A DNA stretch of 55,224 nucleotides from Microbacterium sp. (GTDB taxonomy: Bacteria > Actinomycetota > Actinomycetes > Actinomycetales > Microbacteriaceae), in contig NZTV01000020.1 in the NCBI GenBank assembly GCA_002703245.1, positions 1-55,224 of the forward strand, written 5' to 3'. The stretch's first letter is position 1; each line of letters begins with the position of its first letter. Shown one piece after another: positions 16,323-23,993 of the stretch. The translations under genes and the position numbers were made by a program. The notes beneath the pieces are model-generated. The model was not told the DNA's origin, ran no database searches, and saw nothing but the letters and a program-made list of their open reading frames with translations.

Positions 16323-17557
16323 GACACCAGCATGACAGCCACGAGATCACCCGCCGCCACCGCGTCGACCTCGGCCGGCACGACGGCGTACGCCTCGGCG
16401 TGAGCGAGCCCACCGGCCAGGTGCGAACCCGACCCGCCGCCGGTCGCCGGCCGCACGGTCCATGCCGCCGCGTCCGCTCGGTCGATCGCCGCCGGAAGGT
16501 ACTGGCGCCGCCCCTGAGGGGTGCGCCACCCCGTGGCGGCGCGGAGGCGGATCACCGGGCGATCCAGGTCGCTCCGCCCCTGGAGGTACCTGAGCGCGGG
16601 GCGCACGAACGTCTCCCACGAGACCGCCACGCTCACCGGGTTGCCGGGGAGGCAGAAGACCGGCAGGCCACCGTCGAGCACGCCGAACCCCTGGGGTTTG
16701 CCGGGCTGCATCGCGACCTTGTCGAACCGCACCCGATCGCCTTCGAGCACGTCGCGCACCACCTCGTAGGCGCCCACGCTCACCCCGCCCGTGCACACGA
16801 CGGCGTCGGCTCCGGCATCCTGTGCCGCGGCGAGGGCCGCGCGGAAGGCCGCGCCGTCGTCGGCGACCCGCGTGATGTGCACGACGTCGGCGCCCGACTC
16901 GGCGGCCAGGGCCGCCAGGAGCACGCCGTTGGATTCGGGGATCTGGCCGCGACGCATGTGCTCGCCCGGGGTGACCAATTCGCTGCCCGTGGAGACGATC
17001 GCCAGGCGGACGCGTCGGCGGGTGGTCACCTCGGCGATTCCCGCGGCGGCCAGGGCGGCGAGGCGGAAAGCGGTGAGCACCTCGCCCGCGCGCACCACGA
17101 TATCTCCCGCGGCGAGGTCCCCGCCCCGACGACGGATGTGCTGTCCGACGCCCGGTGCGACCGTCACCTCGGTGCGGGTGAGGGATGCATCCAGAGCCGC
17201 GGTGGTGTGCTCGACCGGCACGACGGCGTCCGCGTCCGTCGGCACGGCGGAGCCGGTCATGATGCGGGCGGCTTGTCCGGGAGCGAGCGGCGGATCATCG
17301 GGGGAGCCGGCGGGGAGATCGGCGACGACGTCCAGGGTCACGGGGGCGTCCGCGCGCGCCGACGCCAGGTCTTCGGCGCGTACCGCGAACCCGTCCATCG
17401 CGGAGTTGTCGAAGACGGGGATGTCCAGGGCGGCCCGGGCGTCGGCCGCGCAGACGAGGCCGCCGGCCTGCCGGAGCGGGACGGTCTGCGTCGCGAGGGG
17501 GGCGAGGGTGTCGAGGATGCGGGCCCGGTGCTGCTCGACGGTGAGGAGCACGCTCAC
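16319..17557 (-). CDS. moeA: Molybdopterin molybdenumtransferase MoeA
   Basis: This 412-residue protein inserts molybdate into adenylylated molybdopterin. Family motifs in order are PVFDNSAMDGFAVR (about 48-61), GAVP-like GSAVPTDADAVVPVEHT, VRLAIVSTGSELVTPGE, IPESNGVLLAAL, TGGVSVGAYEVVRDVLE, MQPGKPQGFG and CLPGNPVS. A C-terminal domain IV follows (about 330-412). The start is the GTG at 17557, which overlaps the moeB stop as GTGA and gives the family-typical VSVLLTVEQH start. It overlaps moaC downstream by 4 nt. Confidence 0.95.
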   Translation of the reverse strand: MSVLLTVEQHRARILDTLAPLATQTVPLRQAGGLVCAADARAALDIPVFDNSAMDGFAVRAEDLASARADAPVTLDVVADLPAGSPDDPPLAPGQAARIMTGSAVPTDADAVVPVEHTTAALDASLTRTEVTVAPGVGQHIRRRGGDLAAGDIVVRAGEVLTAFRLAALAAAGIAEVTTRRRVRLAIVSTGSELVTPGEHMRRGQIPESNGVLLAALAAESGADVVHITRVADDGAAFRAALAAAQDAGADAVVCTGGVSVGAYEVVRDVLEGDRVRFDKVAMQPGKPQGFGVLDGGLPVFCLPGNPVSVAVSWETFVRPALRYLQGRSDLDRPVIRLRAATGWRTPQGRRQYLPAAIDRADAAAWTVRPATGGGSGSHLAGGLAHAEAYAVVPAEVDAVAAGDLVAVMLVS

Positions 17558-18663
17558 GCGACGCCCACCGTCCGTCGCTGCGCGGCGCGCCACGCGGCCA
17601 TGCCGCCGTCGAGGACGGTGGCCTCGACTCCGGCGGCGCGCAGAGCCTCGGCGGCCCGTTCGGCGCGGGGGCCGTGTTCGCACACCACGACCACGCGCGC
17701 GGTGCACGCGACGTCGGGGTCGGCGAGCACGTGCGCGAGGGGGATGTGCACGGCGCCGGGGATCCGTCCGCCGGCGACCTCCTCCGGCTCCCGCACATCG
17801 AGAAGGGCCGGTGCCCGATCGTCGTCGAGCGAGGCGCGCAGGGTGGCCACGCTCACGCGCCCGATCGCCGGGGTGACGGTCCCGGCGACCGGGGTCGGGG
17901 ACGGCCGCAACGGGAGCTCGCGCTGCTTCGCGCCGAAGGCGTCGAGCACGCAGATGCGCCCGAACAGGGGTTCGCCGACCCCGGTGACGAGCTTGACGGC
18001 CTCTGTCGCCATCACGGCCCCGGCATGGAGACACAGCGTGCCCAGCACGCCCGCCGTCGCACAGTTGGGAGGCTCCCCGGCGGCCCCGGGGGGGAACAGA
18101 TCGGACAGGCGGATGCCGGTCGCCGGCTCCGGAGGGGTCGCCCAGAAGACCGTCACCTGCGCGAATCCGCCCAGGACCGAACCCCACACGACCGGGACGC
18201 CGAGACGGGCGCACGCGGCGTCGACGACGTCGCGCGTGGCGAAGGAGTCGCTGCCGTCGATCACCAGATCGCATCCGTCGAGGAGGCGCCCCGCGTTGTC
18301 CGCGCCCAACCGTTCGGTGACCGTCTCGACCCGGATCGCGCGGGACAGGGCCCGGGCCCGTCGTGCGGCCGATTCCGCCTTGGCGTCGCCGACGGTGTCC
18401 AGGTCATGGATGATCTGTCGTTGCAGGTTCGACACCTCGACGTGGTCGTCGTCGATGATCCGCAGCATCCCCACACCGGCCGCCGCGAGGGCGAGGATGA
18501 CCGGGCTGCCCAGGCCTCCGGCCCCGATCACGGCGATTCGCGCCGCGGCGAGACGCCGTTGTCCGGCGTCGCCGATCTGCGGGAGGGCATGGTGGCGTGC
18601 GGTGCGCGATGCCTCGTCGGGAGTCAGGGCGTCGACGGGTGCCACGAGCGGCGGGAACGTCAT
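17554..18663 (-). CDS. moeB: MoeB/ThiF adenylyltransferase with C-terminal rhodanese domain
   Basis: This 369-residue E1-like enzyme adenylylates the MoaD C terminus. A nucleotide-binding fold (about 25-250) has GAGGLGSPVILALAAAGVG and DDDHVEVSNLQRQIIHD. A rhodanese domain (about 275-365) carries an active-site loop CEHGPRAERA, fitting sulfur transfer to MoaD. The zinc-binding CxxC pairs of E. coli MoeB are missing: the first is replaced by LSDLFPPG before NCATAGVLGTLC, and no second pair is seen. The ATG is preceded by TAGCGT at 6 nt, so the operon's first gene is probably leaderless. Confidence 0.92.
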   Translation of the reverse strand: MTFPPLVAPVDALTPDEASRTARHHALPQIGDAGQRRLAAARIAVIGAGGLGSPVILALAAAGVGMLRIIDDDHVEVSNLQRQIIHDLDTVGDAKAESAARRARALSRAIRVETVTERLGADNAGRLLDGCDLVIDGSDSFATRDVVDAACARLGVPVVWGSVLGGFAQVTVFWATPPEPATGIRLSDLFPPGAAGEPPNCATAGVLGTLCLHAGAVMATEAVKLVTGVGEPLFGRICVLDAFGAKQRELPLRPSPTPVAGTVTPAIGRVSVATLRASLDDDRAPALLDVREPEEVAGGRIPGAVHIPLAHVLADPDVACTARVVVVCEHGPRAERAAEALRAAGVEATVLDGGMAAWRAAQRRTVGVA

Positions 18664-18729
18664 GACACCACGCTACGCCCGAAGCCGCCCCGTCGTCTTT
18701 ATCCGCGGATGCGGTGATAATCTTGGAAA
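18664..18729. promoter_or_regulatory. Divergent promoter region between moeB and the HTH-TOBE gene
   Basis: The 66 bp hold two leaderless-type promoters: TAGCGT on the minus strand (18670-18675, 6 nt before moeB) and TAATCT on the plus strand (18718-18723, 6 nt before the HTH-TOBE start). Between them ATCCGCGGAT (18701-18710) is a perfect 10-bp palindrome, and TTATC/GATAA half-sites flank it. It is a good candidate operator for the adjacent molybdate-sensing protein. Confidence 0.55.
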
Positions 18730-19122
18730 ATGTCCGCGTATCGGGTTTCTGAAGCCGCTTCTCTGCTCGGAGTGAGTGACGACACCGTGCGCCGATGGAT
18801 CGATGCCGGTCTCCTCACGGCCACCGGGGATGCCCCCGTGCGGATCGAAGGCGCGGACCTCGCCGCACGGGCGGTGGAGACCGCGCGCGGAACGGAAGAC
18901 CCCACCGGGGTCGCCCGCAGCGCCCGCAACCGCTTCGTCGGACTGGTCACCCGCATCGAGGCGGACGGGGTCATGGCGCAGGTGGACATCCAGGCCGGCC
19001 CCCACCGGGTGGTCTCGCTGCTCTCGCGCGAGGCGGTCGAAGAGATGGGGCTCGCGGTCGGCTCGCTCGCCGTCGCGGTGGTCAAGGCCACGAACGTGAT
19101 CGTCGAGGCGCCGCGGTCCTGA
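18730..19122 (+). CDS. Small HTH-TOBE (molbindin) protein, putative molybdate-responsive regulator
   Basis: This 130-residue protein joins a MerR/excisionase-like helix-turn-helix (residues 1-32: YRVSEAASLLGVSDDTVRRWIDAGLL) to a single TOBE/Mop domain (about 62-128: RNRFVGLVTRIEADGV...ATNVIVEAP). Mop domains bind molybdate or tungstate. It resembles a minimal ModE with a different DNA-binding head, or a cytoplasmic molybdate store. It is the first gene of the modABC operon, with its stop overlapping modA by one base, and diverges from the moeB operon. Control of both by molybdate is inferred. Confidence 0.85.
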   Translation: MSAYRVSEAASLLGVSDDTVRRWIDAGLLTATGDAPVRIEGADLAARAVETARGTEDPTGVARSARNRFVGLVTRIEADGVMAQVDIQAGPHRVVSLLSREAVEEMGLAVGSLAVAVVKATNVIVEAPRS

Positions 19123-19862
19123 TGCGTCGCCCCGCTTTCGCCACGCTCGGCCTCCTCGCGCTCGTGCTCTCGGGGTGTGCGGGATCGCCTTCCGCGGAGG
19201 CGACCCTGCGCGTGTATGCGGCCGCATCGCTGCAGGGTGCCTTCGACGACCTGGCGGCGGAGTTCGCCGCGCAGCATCCTGAGATCGTCGTCGAACCGGT
19301 CGTGTACGACGGGTCGTCGACCCTCGCGACGCAGATCGTCGAGGGTGCACCGGCGGACGTGTTCGCCTCGGCGGACGAGCGCACGATGGCGGTCGTCGTC
19401 GACGGCGGGTACGGCGGTGAACCCGTCGTTTTCGCGACGAACACGCCGGTGCTCATCGTCCCCGAGGGCAACCCCGCGGGGATCTCCGAGCCGGCGGACC
19501 TCGTCGCACCCGGGGTCTCTTTCGTGCGCTGCGCCGACGATGTTCCCTGTGGGTCCGCGGCGCGCACGCTGCTCGAACACGCCGGTGTCGAGGTGACCCC
19601 GGTCAGCGTCGAGCAGAACGTCACCGCGGTTCTCACAAAGGTCGTCGCCGGGGAAGCCGATGCGGGGGTGGTGTACCGCACCGACGCGGCCGCGGAGGAA
19701 CGGGTCGAGGCGATCACGCCGGCCGGGGCCGCGGAGGTCGTCAACCGGTATCCGATCGTCGCCCTCGAGGCCGGGGACGCGGCGGGGGAGTCGTTCGTCG
19801 CCTTCGTCCTGTCGGACGAGGGGCGGTCGGTGCTGGAGTCGGCGGGCTTCGGGGCGCCGTGA
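19122..19862 (+). CDS. modA: Molybdate ABC transporter substrate-binding lipoprotein ModA
   Basis: This 246-residue receptor delivers molybdate to ModBC at the membrane surface. A short lipoprotein signal peptide ends at LSGC (Cys19). The mature protein has ModA signatures: LRVYAAASLQGAFDDLAAEF, YDGSSTLATQIVEGAPADVFASAD with the oxyanion-binding serines, and GEADAGVVYRTDA. Its ATG overlaps the upstream stop (TGATG), so it is translated with the regulator. Codon use is like its neighbours. Confidence 0.94.
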   Translation: MRRPAFATLGLLALVLSGCAGSPSAEATLRVYAAASLQGAFDDLAAEFAAQHPEIVVEPVVYDGSSTLATQIVEGAPADVFASADERTMAVVVDGGYGGEPVVFATNTPVLIVPEGNPAGISEPADLVAPGVSFVRCADDVPCGSAARTLLEHAGVEVTPVSVEQNVTAVLTKVVAGEADAGVVYRTDAAAEERVEAITPAGAAEVVNRYPIVALEAGDAAGESFVAFVLSDEGRSVLESAGFGAP

Positions 19863-20662
19863 TGTCCGACCGTCGGCGCGGAGGGTTCCTCCCGCCCGTC
19901 CTGGCCGTTCCCGCCGTGCTGGGACTCGCGCTGCTGATCGTGCCCCTGATCGCCCTCGTCGCGCGCGTGGAGTGGTCGACGTTGTGGAGTGACATCACCT
20001 CCGTCGAGGCCATGGCGGCGCTGCGGCTGTCGCTGCAGACGGCGGTCGCGGCCACGGCATGCTGTGTCGTCCTCGGCATCCCGCTGGCGCTCGTGATCGC
20101 GCGCTCCGGGGAGCGTGTGGCGGGCGTACTCCGCGCCGTCGTGACCGTGCCGCTGGTGCTCCCACCGATGGTGGGCGGGGTCGCCCTGCTGTACCTGTTC
20201 GGCCGTTCCGGTCCCGTCGGTGCGCTGCTCGGGGGTGCGAGCCTGGCGTTCACCACGACGGCGGTGGTGATCGCCCAGACCTTCGTCGCGCTGCCTTTCC
20301 TCGTCCTCGCCCTCGAAGGGGCGTTGCGCACCGCCGGCACCCGGTACGAAACCGTCGCGTCGACACTCGGTGCTGGGCGCTGGCGCATCCTGTGGCGGGT
20401 CACTCTGCCTCTCGCGTTGCCGGGCATCGTCGCCGGAGTCGTCTTGGCCTTCGCGCGCGCGCTCGGCGAGTTCGGGGCGACCGCCCTGTTCGCGGGGAAC
20501 GCCCCGGGCATCACGCAGACGATGCCCCTGGCGATCTACACCGCCTTCAACGGTTCGGGTGTGGGGCAGGGCACCGCCGTGGCGCTGTCTCTGCTCCTGC
20601 TGGTGACCGCCGTCGCGGTGCTGCTGCTCGTGCGGGGCTGGCGGCCGGGGGCGACCCGATGA
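19862..20662 (+). CDS. modB: Molybdate ABC transporter permease ModB
   Basis: This 266-residue permease has about six hydrophobic helices and the ABC-permease EAA loop ETVASTLGAGRWRILWRVTLPLALPG (conserved glycine present). FARALGEFGATALFAGN, typical of ModB/CysT proteins, follows. Two adjacent starts are possible: GTG at 19859 (GTGA overlap with modA) or ATG at 19862 (TGATG overlap). I use the ATG; the difference is one residue. The stop overlaps modC by 4 nt. Confidence 0.94.
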   Translation: MSDRRRGGFLPPVLAVPAVLGLALLIVPLIALVARVEWSTLWSDITSVEAMAALRLSLQTAVAATACCVVLGIPLALVIARSGERVAGVLRAVVTVPLVLPPMVGGVALLYLFGRSGPVGALLGGASLAFTTTAVVIAQTFVALPFLVLALEGALRTAGTRYETVASTLGAGRWRILWRVTLPLALPGIVAGVVLAFARALGEFGATALFAGNAPGITQTMPLAIYTAFNGSGVGQGTAVALSLLLLVTAVAVLLLVRGWRPGATR

Positions 20663-21774
20663 CCCTGGCGCGGTCGGGGGCCGCGCTGGACGCGGTCGTG
20701 CGCGTGGAGCGCTCCGGAGGGTTCGTGCTCGAGGTCTGCGTCGAGGCAGCCGCCGGGGAGGTCGTCGCCGTGCTCGGCCCGAGCGGTGCCGGCAAGTCCA
20801 CGCTGCTGGGAGCGCTCGCCGGACTGGACCGACTCGATGCCGGCCACGTGCGCGTCGCCGATCGCGTCGTGTCCGCACCGCATCACCACGTGCCGCCGGC
20901 ACAGCGCGGTGTGGCCCTTCTGGGGCAGGACCCGTTGTTGTTCCCGCACCTGTCGGCGCGGGAGAACGTGGCGTTCGCGCTCCGCGCCGGAGGGGCGCCG
21001 CGCGCCGATGCGCGACGGCGCGCCGACCGGTGGCTCGAGCGGGTCGGGCTGGGCGGACTCGGTCGCCGGCGCCCGTCGGAGATGTCCGGTGGCCAGCAGC
21101 AACGTGCCGCTCTCGCACGGGCACTTGCCGCCGATCCGGCTGTCGTGCTGTTGGATGAGCCCCTCACCGGACTCGACGTGGAGACGGCCTCGGAGATCCG
21201 CGGCGTCCTGCGCGACCAGCTCCGCGCGACCGGGGTCACGGCCATCCTCGTCACCCACTCCGCCGTCGACGCGGCCGCCCTCGCCGATCGCGTCGTCATC
21301 GTGGAGGACGGGGCGGTGACGCAGCGGGGTCCGGTCGCGGAGGTGTTGCGCGCGCCGTCCACCCGGTTCGTCGCCGCGGTCGCCGGGCTCAACCGGATCC
21401 GGGGTACGGTGCGGGGCGGCGTGTGGACCGCCGCCGACGGTGCGGGACCGGTCCTTGACGCACCGGCGACCCCGGAGGGCGAGGCCCACGCGGTGTTCCG
21501 CCCCGGCGCGGTCCGACTCGTCGAGGCGAGGGACGGCGCGGCGGAACGGCCGACGCCGTCGGGGGCGACGTGGGCGGCGCGGATCGTGCGGATCGAGCCG
21601 GTGCCCTTCGGTGCCGTCGTCCAGACCACGGCTCCCGATGTGGCCGCCGAGATCGGCACCGACGTGCTCGCCGATCGCGTCGTGCAGGTCGGACGCGACG
21701 TATGCCTGGGCGTGGACGGCGCGCAGGTCCGATTCGTGCCGGCGCCTCCGCCGCGGGATACCCTGTCGCCGTGA
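20659..21774 (+). CDS. modC: Molybdate ABC transporter ATP-binding protein ModC
   Basis: This 371-residue ATPase powers molybdate import. Walker A is GPSGAGKST, the signature is MSGGQQQRAALARAL, Walker B is VVLLDEPLTGLD, and the switch histidine is in LVTHSAVDA. The C-terminal third (about 245-371) carries a TOBE-type region that probably senses molybdate. The ATG overlaps the modB stop (ATGA). Its stop overlaps the GTG of the following acetyltransferase, but that gene also has its own promoter signal, so it may not belong to the mod operon in function. Confidence 0.93.
   Translation: MTLARSGAALDAVVRVERSGGFVLEVCVEAAAGEVVAVLGPSGAGKSTLLGALAGLDRLDAGHVRVADRVVSAPHHHVPPAQRGVALLGQDPLLFPHLSARENVAFALRAGGAPRADARRRADRWLERVGLGGLGRRRPSEMSGGQQQRAALARALAADPAVVLLDEPLTGLDVETASEIRGVLRDQLRATGVTAILVTHSAVDAAALADRVVIVEDGAVTQRGPVAEVLRAPSTRFVAAVAGLNRIRGTVRGGVWTAADGAGPVLDAPATPEGEAHAVFRPGAVRLVEARDGAAERPTPSGATWAARIVRIEPVPFGAVVQTTAPDVAAEIGTDVLADRVVQVGRDVCLGVDGAQVRFVPAPPPRDTLSP
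21759..21764 (+). promoter_or_regulatory. -10 element, probable leaderless promoter inside the end of modC
   Basis: TACCCT lies 6 nt before the GTG at 21771, within the last codons of modC. It would allow the acetyltransferase to be transcribed independently of the mod operon. Confidence 0.45.
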
Positions 21775-22376
21775 CCGGCATCCGGCTCTACCGTCCCACC
21801 GATCGCGACGCGGTCGCGGACATCTGCGTGCGCACCGCCGACGACGGTGCAGACGCGACCGGGATGCTCAGCGACGACGCCATCTGGCCGACGATCTTCG
21901 TCCTGCCCTACCTCGAGCGGCACCCGGATCTGGCCTTCGTCGTCACCGACGAGGACGACGTGGCGATCGGCTACATCGTGTGCGCACCGGAGACGCGGGA
22001 GTTCGAGGACTGGTTCCACGACCGGTGGTGGCCTGCGCACGGGGCCGCGTGGACGGCCGCGGGCGCCGCGCACGACCGCGAGGCGGGTCTCCTCCGCTAC
22101 GCGGCGGAGCGGAGGGCCGGAGCGGAACCGTACGGCGACACCTACCCGGCGCATCTCCACGTCGACCTGCTGCCGGCCGCTCAAGGGCAAGGATGGGGGC
22201 GCCGACTCATCGACACGCTGACCACGGCCCTGCGCGAACGCGGCGTGTCGGGACTGCACCTCGTGGCCGGGGCGGGGAACGACGCTGCGCTGGCGTTCTA
22301 TCGGCGGCTGGGGTTCGTCCCGGTCCCCTCGCCCGAGGGTGCGCAGGCCTTCGCGCGGGAACTGCGCGCGCGCTGA
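21771..22376 (+). CDS. GNAT-family N-acetyltransferase
   Basis: This 201-residue acetyl-CoA-dependent acetyltransferase has the GNAT motif A at HLHVDLLPAAQGQGWGRRLIDTL (Q-G-x-G-x-G/R pattern) and a C-terminal ALAFYRRLGFVPVPSP motif B. The N-terminal part resembles acetyltransferases next to or fused with O-GlcNAcase-like proteins, but the substrate is unknown. The GTG start overlaps the modC stop by 4 nt, with a TACCCT element upstream. Nothing ties it biochemically to molybdate uptake. Confidence 0.85.
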   Translation: MTGIRLYRPTDRDAVADICVRTADDGADATGMLSDDAIWPTIFVLPYLERHPDLAFVVTDEDDVAIGYIVCAPETREFEDWFHDRWWPAHGAAWTAAGAAHDREAGLLRYAAERRAGAEPYGDTYPAHLHVDLLPAAQGQGWGRRLIDTLTTALRERGVSGLHLVAGAGNDAALAFYRRLGFVPVPSPEGAQAFARELRAR

Positions 22377-22431
22377 ACGCGCGCCGCCCACCGCCCGCGT
22401 CAAGCCCCCGGGAGGGAGAGCCTGCGAGGCG

Positions 22432-22437
22432 TAACCT
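22432..22437 (+). promoter_or_regulatory. -10 element, probable leaderless promoter
   Basis: TAACCT lies 7 nt before the ATG at 22445 in the 68-bp gap after the acetyltransferase gene. No Shine-Dalgarno sequence is visible. Confidence 0.5.
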
Positions 22438-22444
22438 CCTGGGC

Positions 22445-23989
22445 ATGGACGATCTCTCCTCGCCCACGGGGCGTGAACCCGCCCTCCAGGCCGTACCGCG
22501 CGACGACGGGACCGCACCACGTGCGCTCGTGCTCGGCGGCACCGGCTATATCGGCGGTCGCCTCGTCCCCCGGCTCCTCGCCGCGGGGTACCGGGTGCGG
22601 GTGCTCGCGCGGGATGCGCGGCGGGTGGTGGCCTTCCCGTGGGGCGGAGAGGTGGAGATCGTCGAGGGCACCGCCACCGACACGGAGGCCCTCGCGGAGG
22701 CCGCCGACGACGTGGACGTGCTGTACTACCTCATCCATTCGATGGGTGCCGGGCGGGACTTCGAAGACGCCGACCGTCGCGCAGCACGCGCCGTCGTCGA
22801 GGCCGCGGAGCGCACGGGGGTGGTGCGGATCGTCTACCTCGGCGGGCTTCACCCCGAGGATGCGGACCTGTCGCCGCATCTGCGCTCGCGCGTCGAGGTG
22901 GGGGAGGTGTTCCTCGATTCCACCGTTCCGGCGCTGGTGCTGCAGGCGGGGGTGGTGATCGGCTCGGGGTCGGCGTCCTTCGAGATGGTCCGTCACCTCA
23001 CCGAGGTGCTGCCGTACATGCCGGCACCACGCTGGGTGCGCAACCGCATCCAGCCCATCGCGGTCCGTGACGTGCTGCACTACCTGCTCGGCGCCGCCCG
23101 CGTCGCCGCCGACGTCGATCGCGCGGTCGACATCGGCGGACCGGACGTGTTGCGCTACGGCCAGATGATGAACGGCTACGCGGTCGAAGCAGGCCTTCCC
23201 CAGCGCGCGATCGCGCCTCTGCCGGTGCTCACCCCGGGTCTCGCCTCCCACTGGGTGGGGCTGGTCACGCCCATCCCCGCCGCCATCGCACGGCCCCTCG
23301 TCGCGTCGCTGCAGAACGAGTGCGTGGTCAAGAACGACGATGTCGACGACCTCATCCCGCAGCCCGACGACGGGCTCATGCCCTACCGTGAGGCGGTGCG
23401 CCTGGCACTGGGGCGTGTCGATTCCGATCAGGTCGAGACCAGCTGGCGTGACGCCGACGTGGTGGGGGTGCCCAGTGATCCGCTTCCGAGCGACCCCGAC
23501 TGGGCCGGCCGGACGGTGTTCACCGACTCGCGCACCGCGATGACCGAGGCTCCCGTCGAGCAGCTGTGGAGCGTCATCGAGGGCGTCGGTGGGGAGAACG
23601 GGTGGTACTCGGCGGGCCTGCTCTGGGCGGTCCGCGGATGGATGGACCGTCTCGTCGGGGGCGTCGGGCTCGCGCGCGGTCGGCGCAGTCGCGCCCGCCT
23701 CGGCGTCGGGGACGCCCTGGATTTCTGGCGGGTGGAGGCCATCGAACCGGGCGAGCTCCTCCGCCTCCGGGCCGAGATGAAGGTCCCCGGCTCGGCCTGG
23801 TTGGAACTTCGTGCATCCGCGGCGGGTGACGGGGCACGGTACGACCAGCGTGCGATCTTCTTCCCTCGGGGATTGACCGGACGCCTCTACTGGCTGGCCG
23901 TGTTGCCGTTCCACGGCCTCATCTTCACCGGGATGGCCGCGCGTATCACCGCGGCGGCGGAAGATCGCGCCACCGCCTCCGGCGCCTGA
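22445..23989 (+). CDS. NAD(P)-binding epimerase-like protein with DUF2867 domain
   Basis: This 514-residue two-domain protein starts, after a short tail, with an atypical SDR Rossmann domain (about 26-300). The nucleotide motif is VLGGTGYIGGRLVPRLLAAGYRVRVL, and DVDVLYYLIHSMG and VYLGGLHP follow. The C-terminal half (about 345-505) is DUF2867, a START-like lipid-binding fold, with W-rich segments (GLLWAVRGWMDRLVGG) and a hydrophobic end. Such fusions are common in actinobacteria; their reaction is not established. It converges on cydC with 4 bp between stops. Confidence 0.87.
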   Translation: MDDLSSPTGREPALQAVPRDDGTAPRALVLGGTGYIGGRLVPRLLAAGYRVRVLARDARRVVAFPWGGEVEIVEGTATDTEALAEAADDVDVLYYLIHSMGAGRDFEDADRRAARAVVEAAERTGVVRIVYLGGLHPEDADLSPHLRSRVEVGEVFLDSTVPALVLQAGVVIGSGSASFEMVRHLTEVLPYMPAPRWVRNRIQPIAVRDVLHYLLGAARVAADVDRAVDIGGPDVLRYGQMMNGYAVEAGLPQRAIAPLPVLTPGLASHWVGLVTPIPAAIARPLVASLQNECVVKNDDVDDLIPQPDDGLMPYREAVRLALGRVDSDQVETSWRDADVVGVPSDPLPSDPDWAGRTVFTDSRTAMTEAPVEQLWSVIEGVGGENGWYSAGLLWAVRGWMDRLVGGVGLARGRRSRARLGVGDALDFWRVEAIEPGELLRLRAEMKVPGSAWLELRASAAGDGARYDQRAIFFPRGLTGRLYWLAVLPFHGLIFTGMAARITAAAEDRATASGA

Positions 23990-23993
23990 ACGA

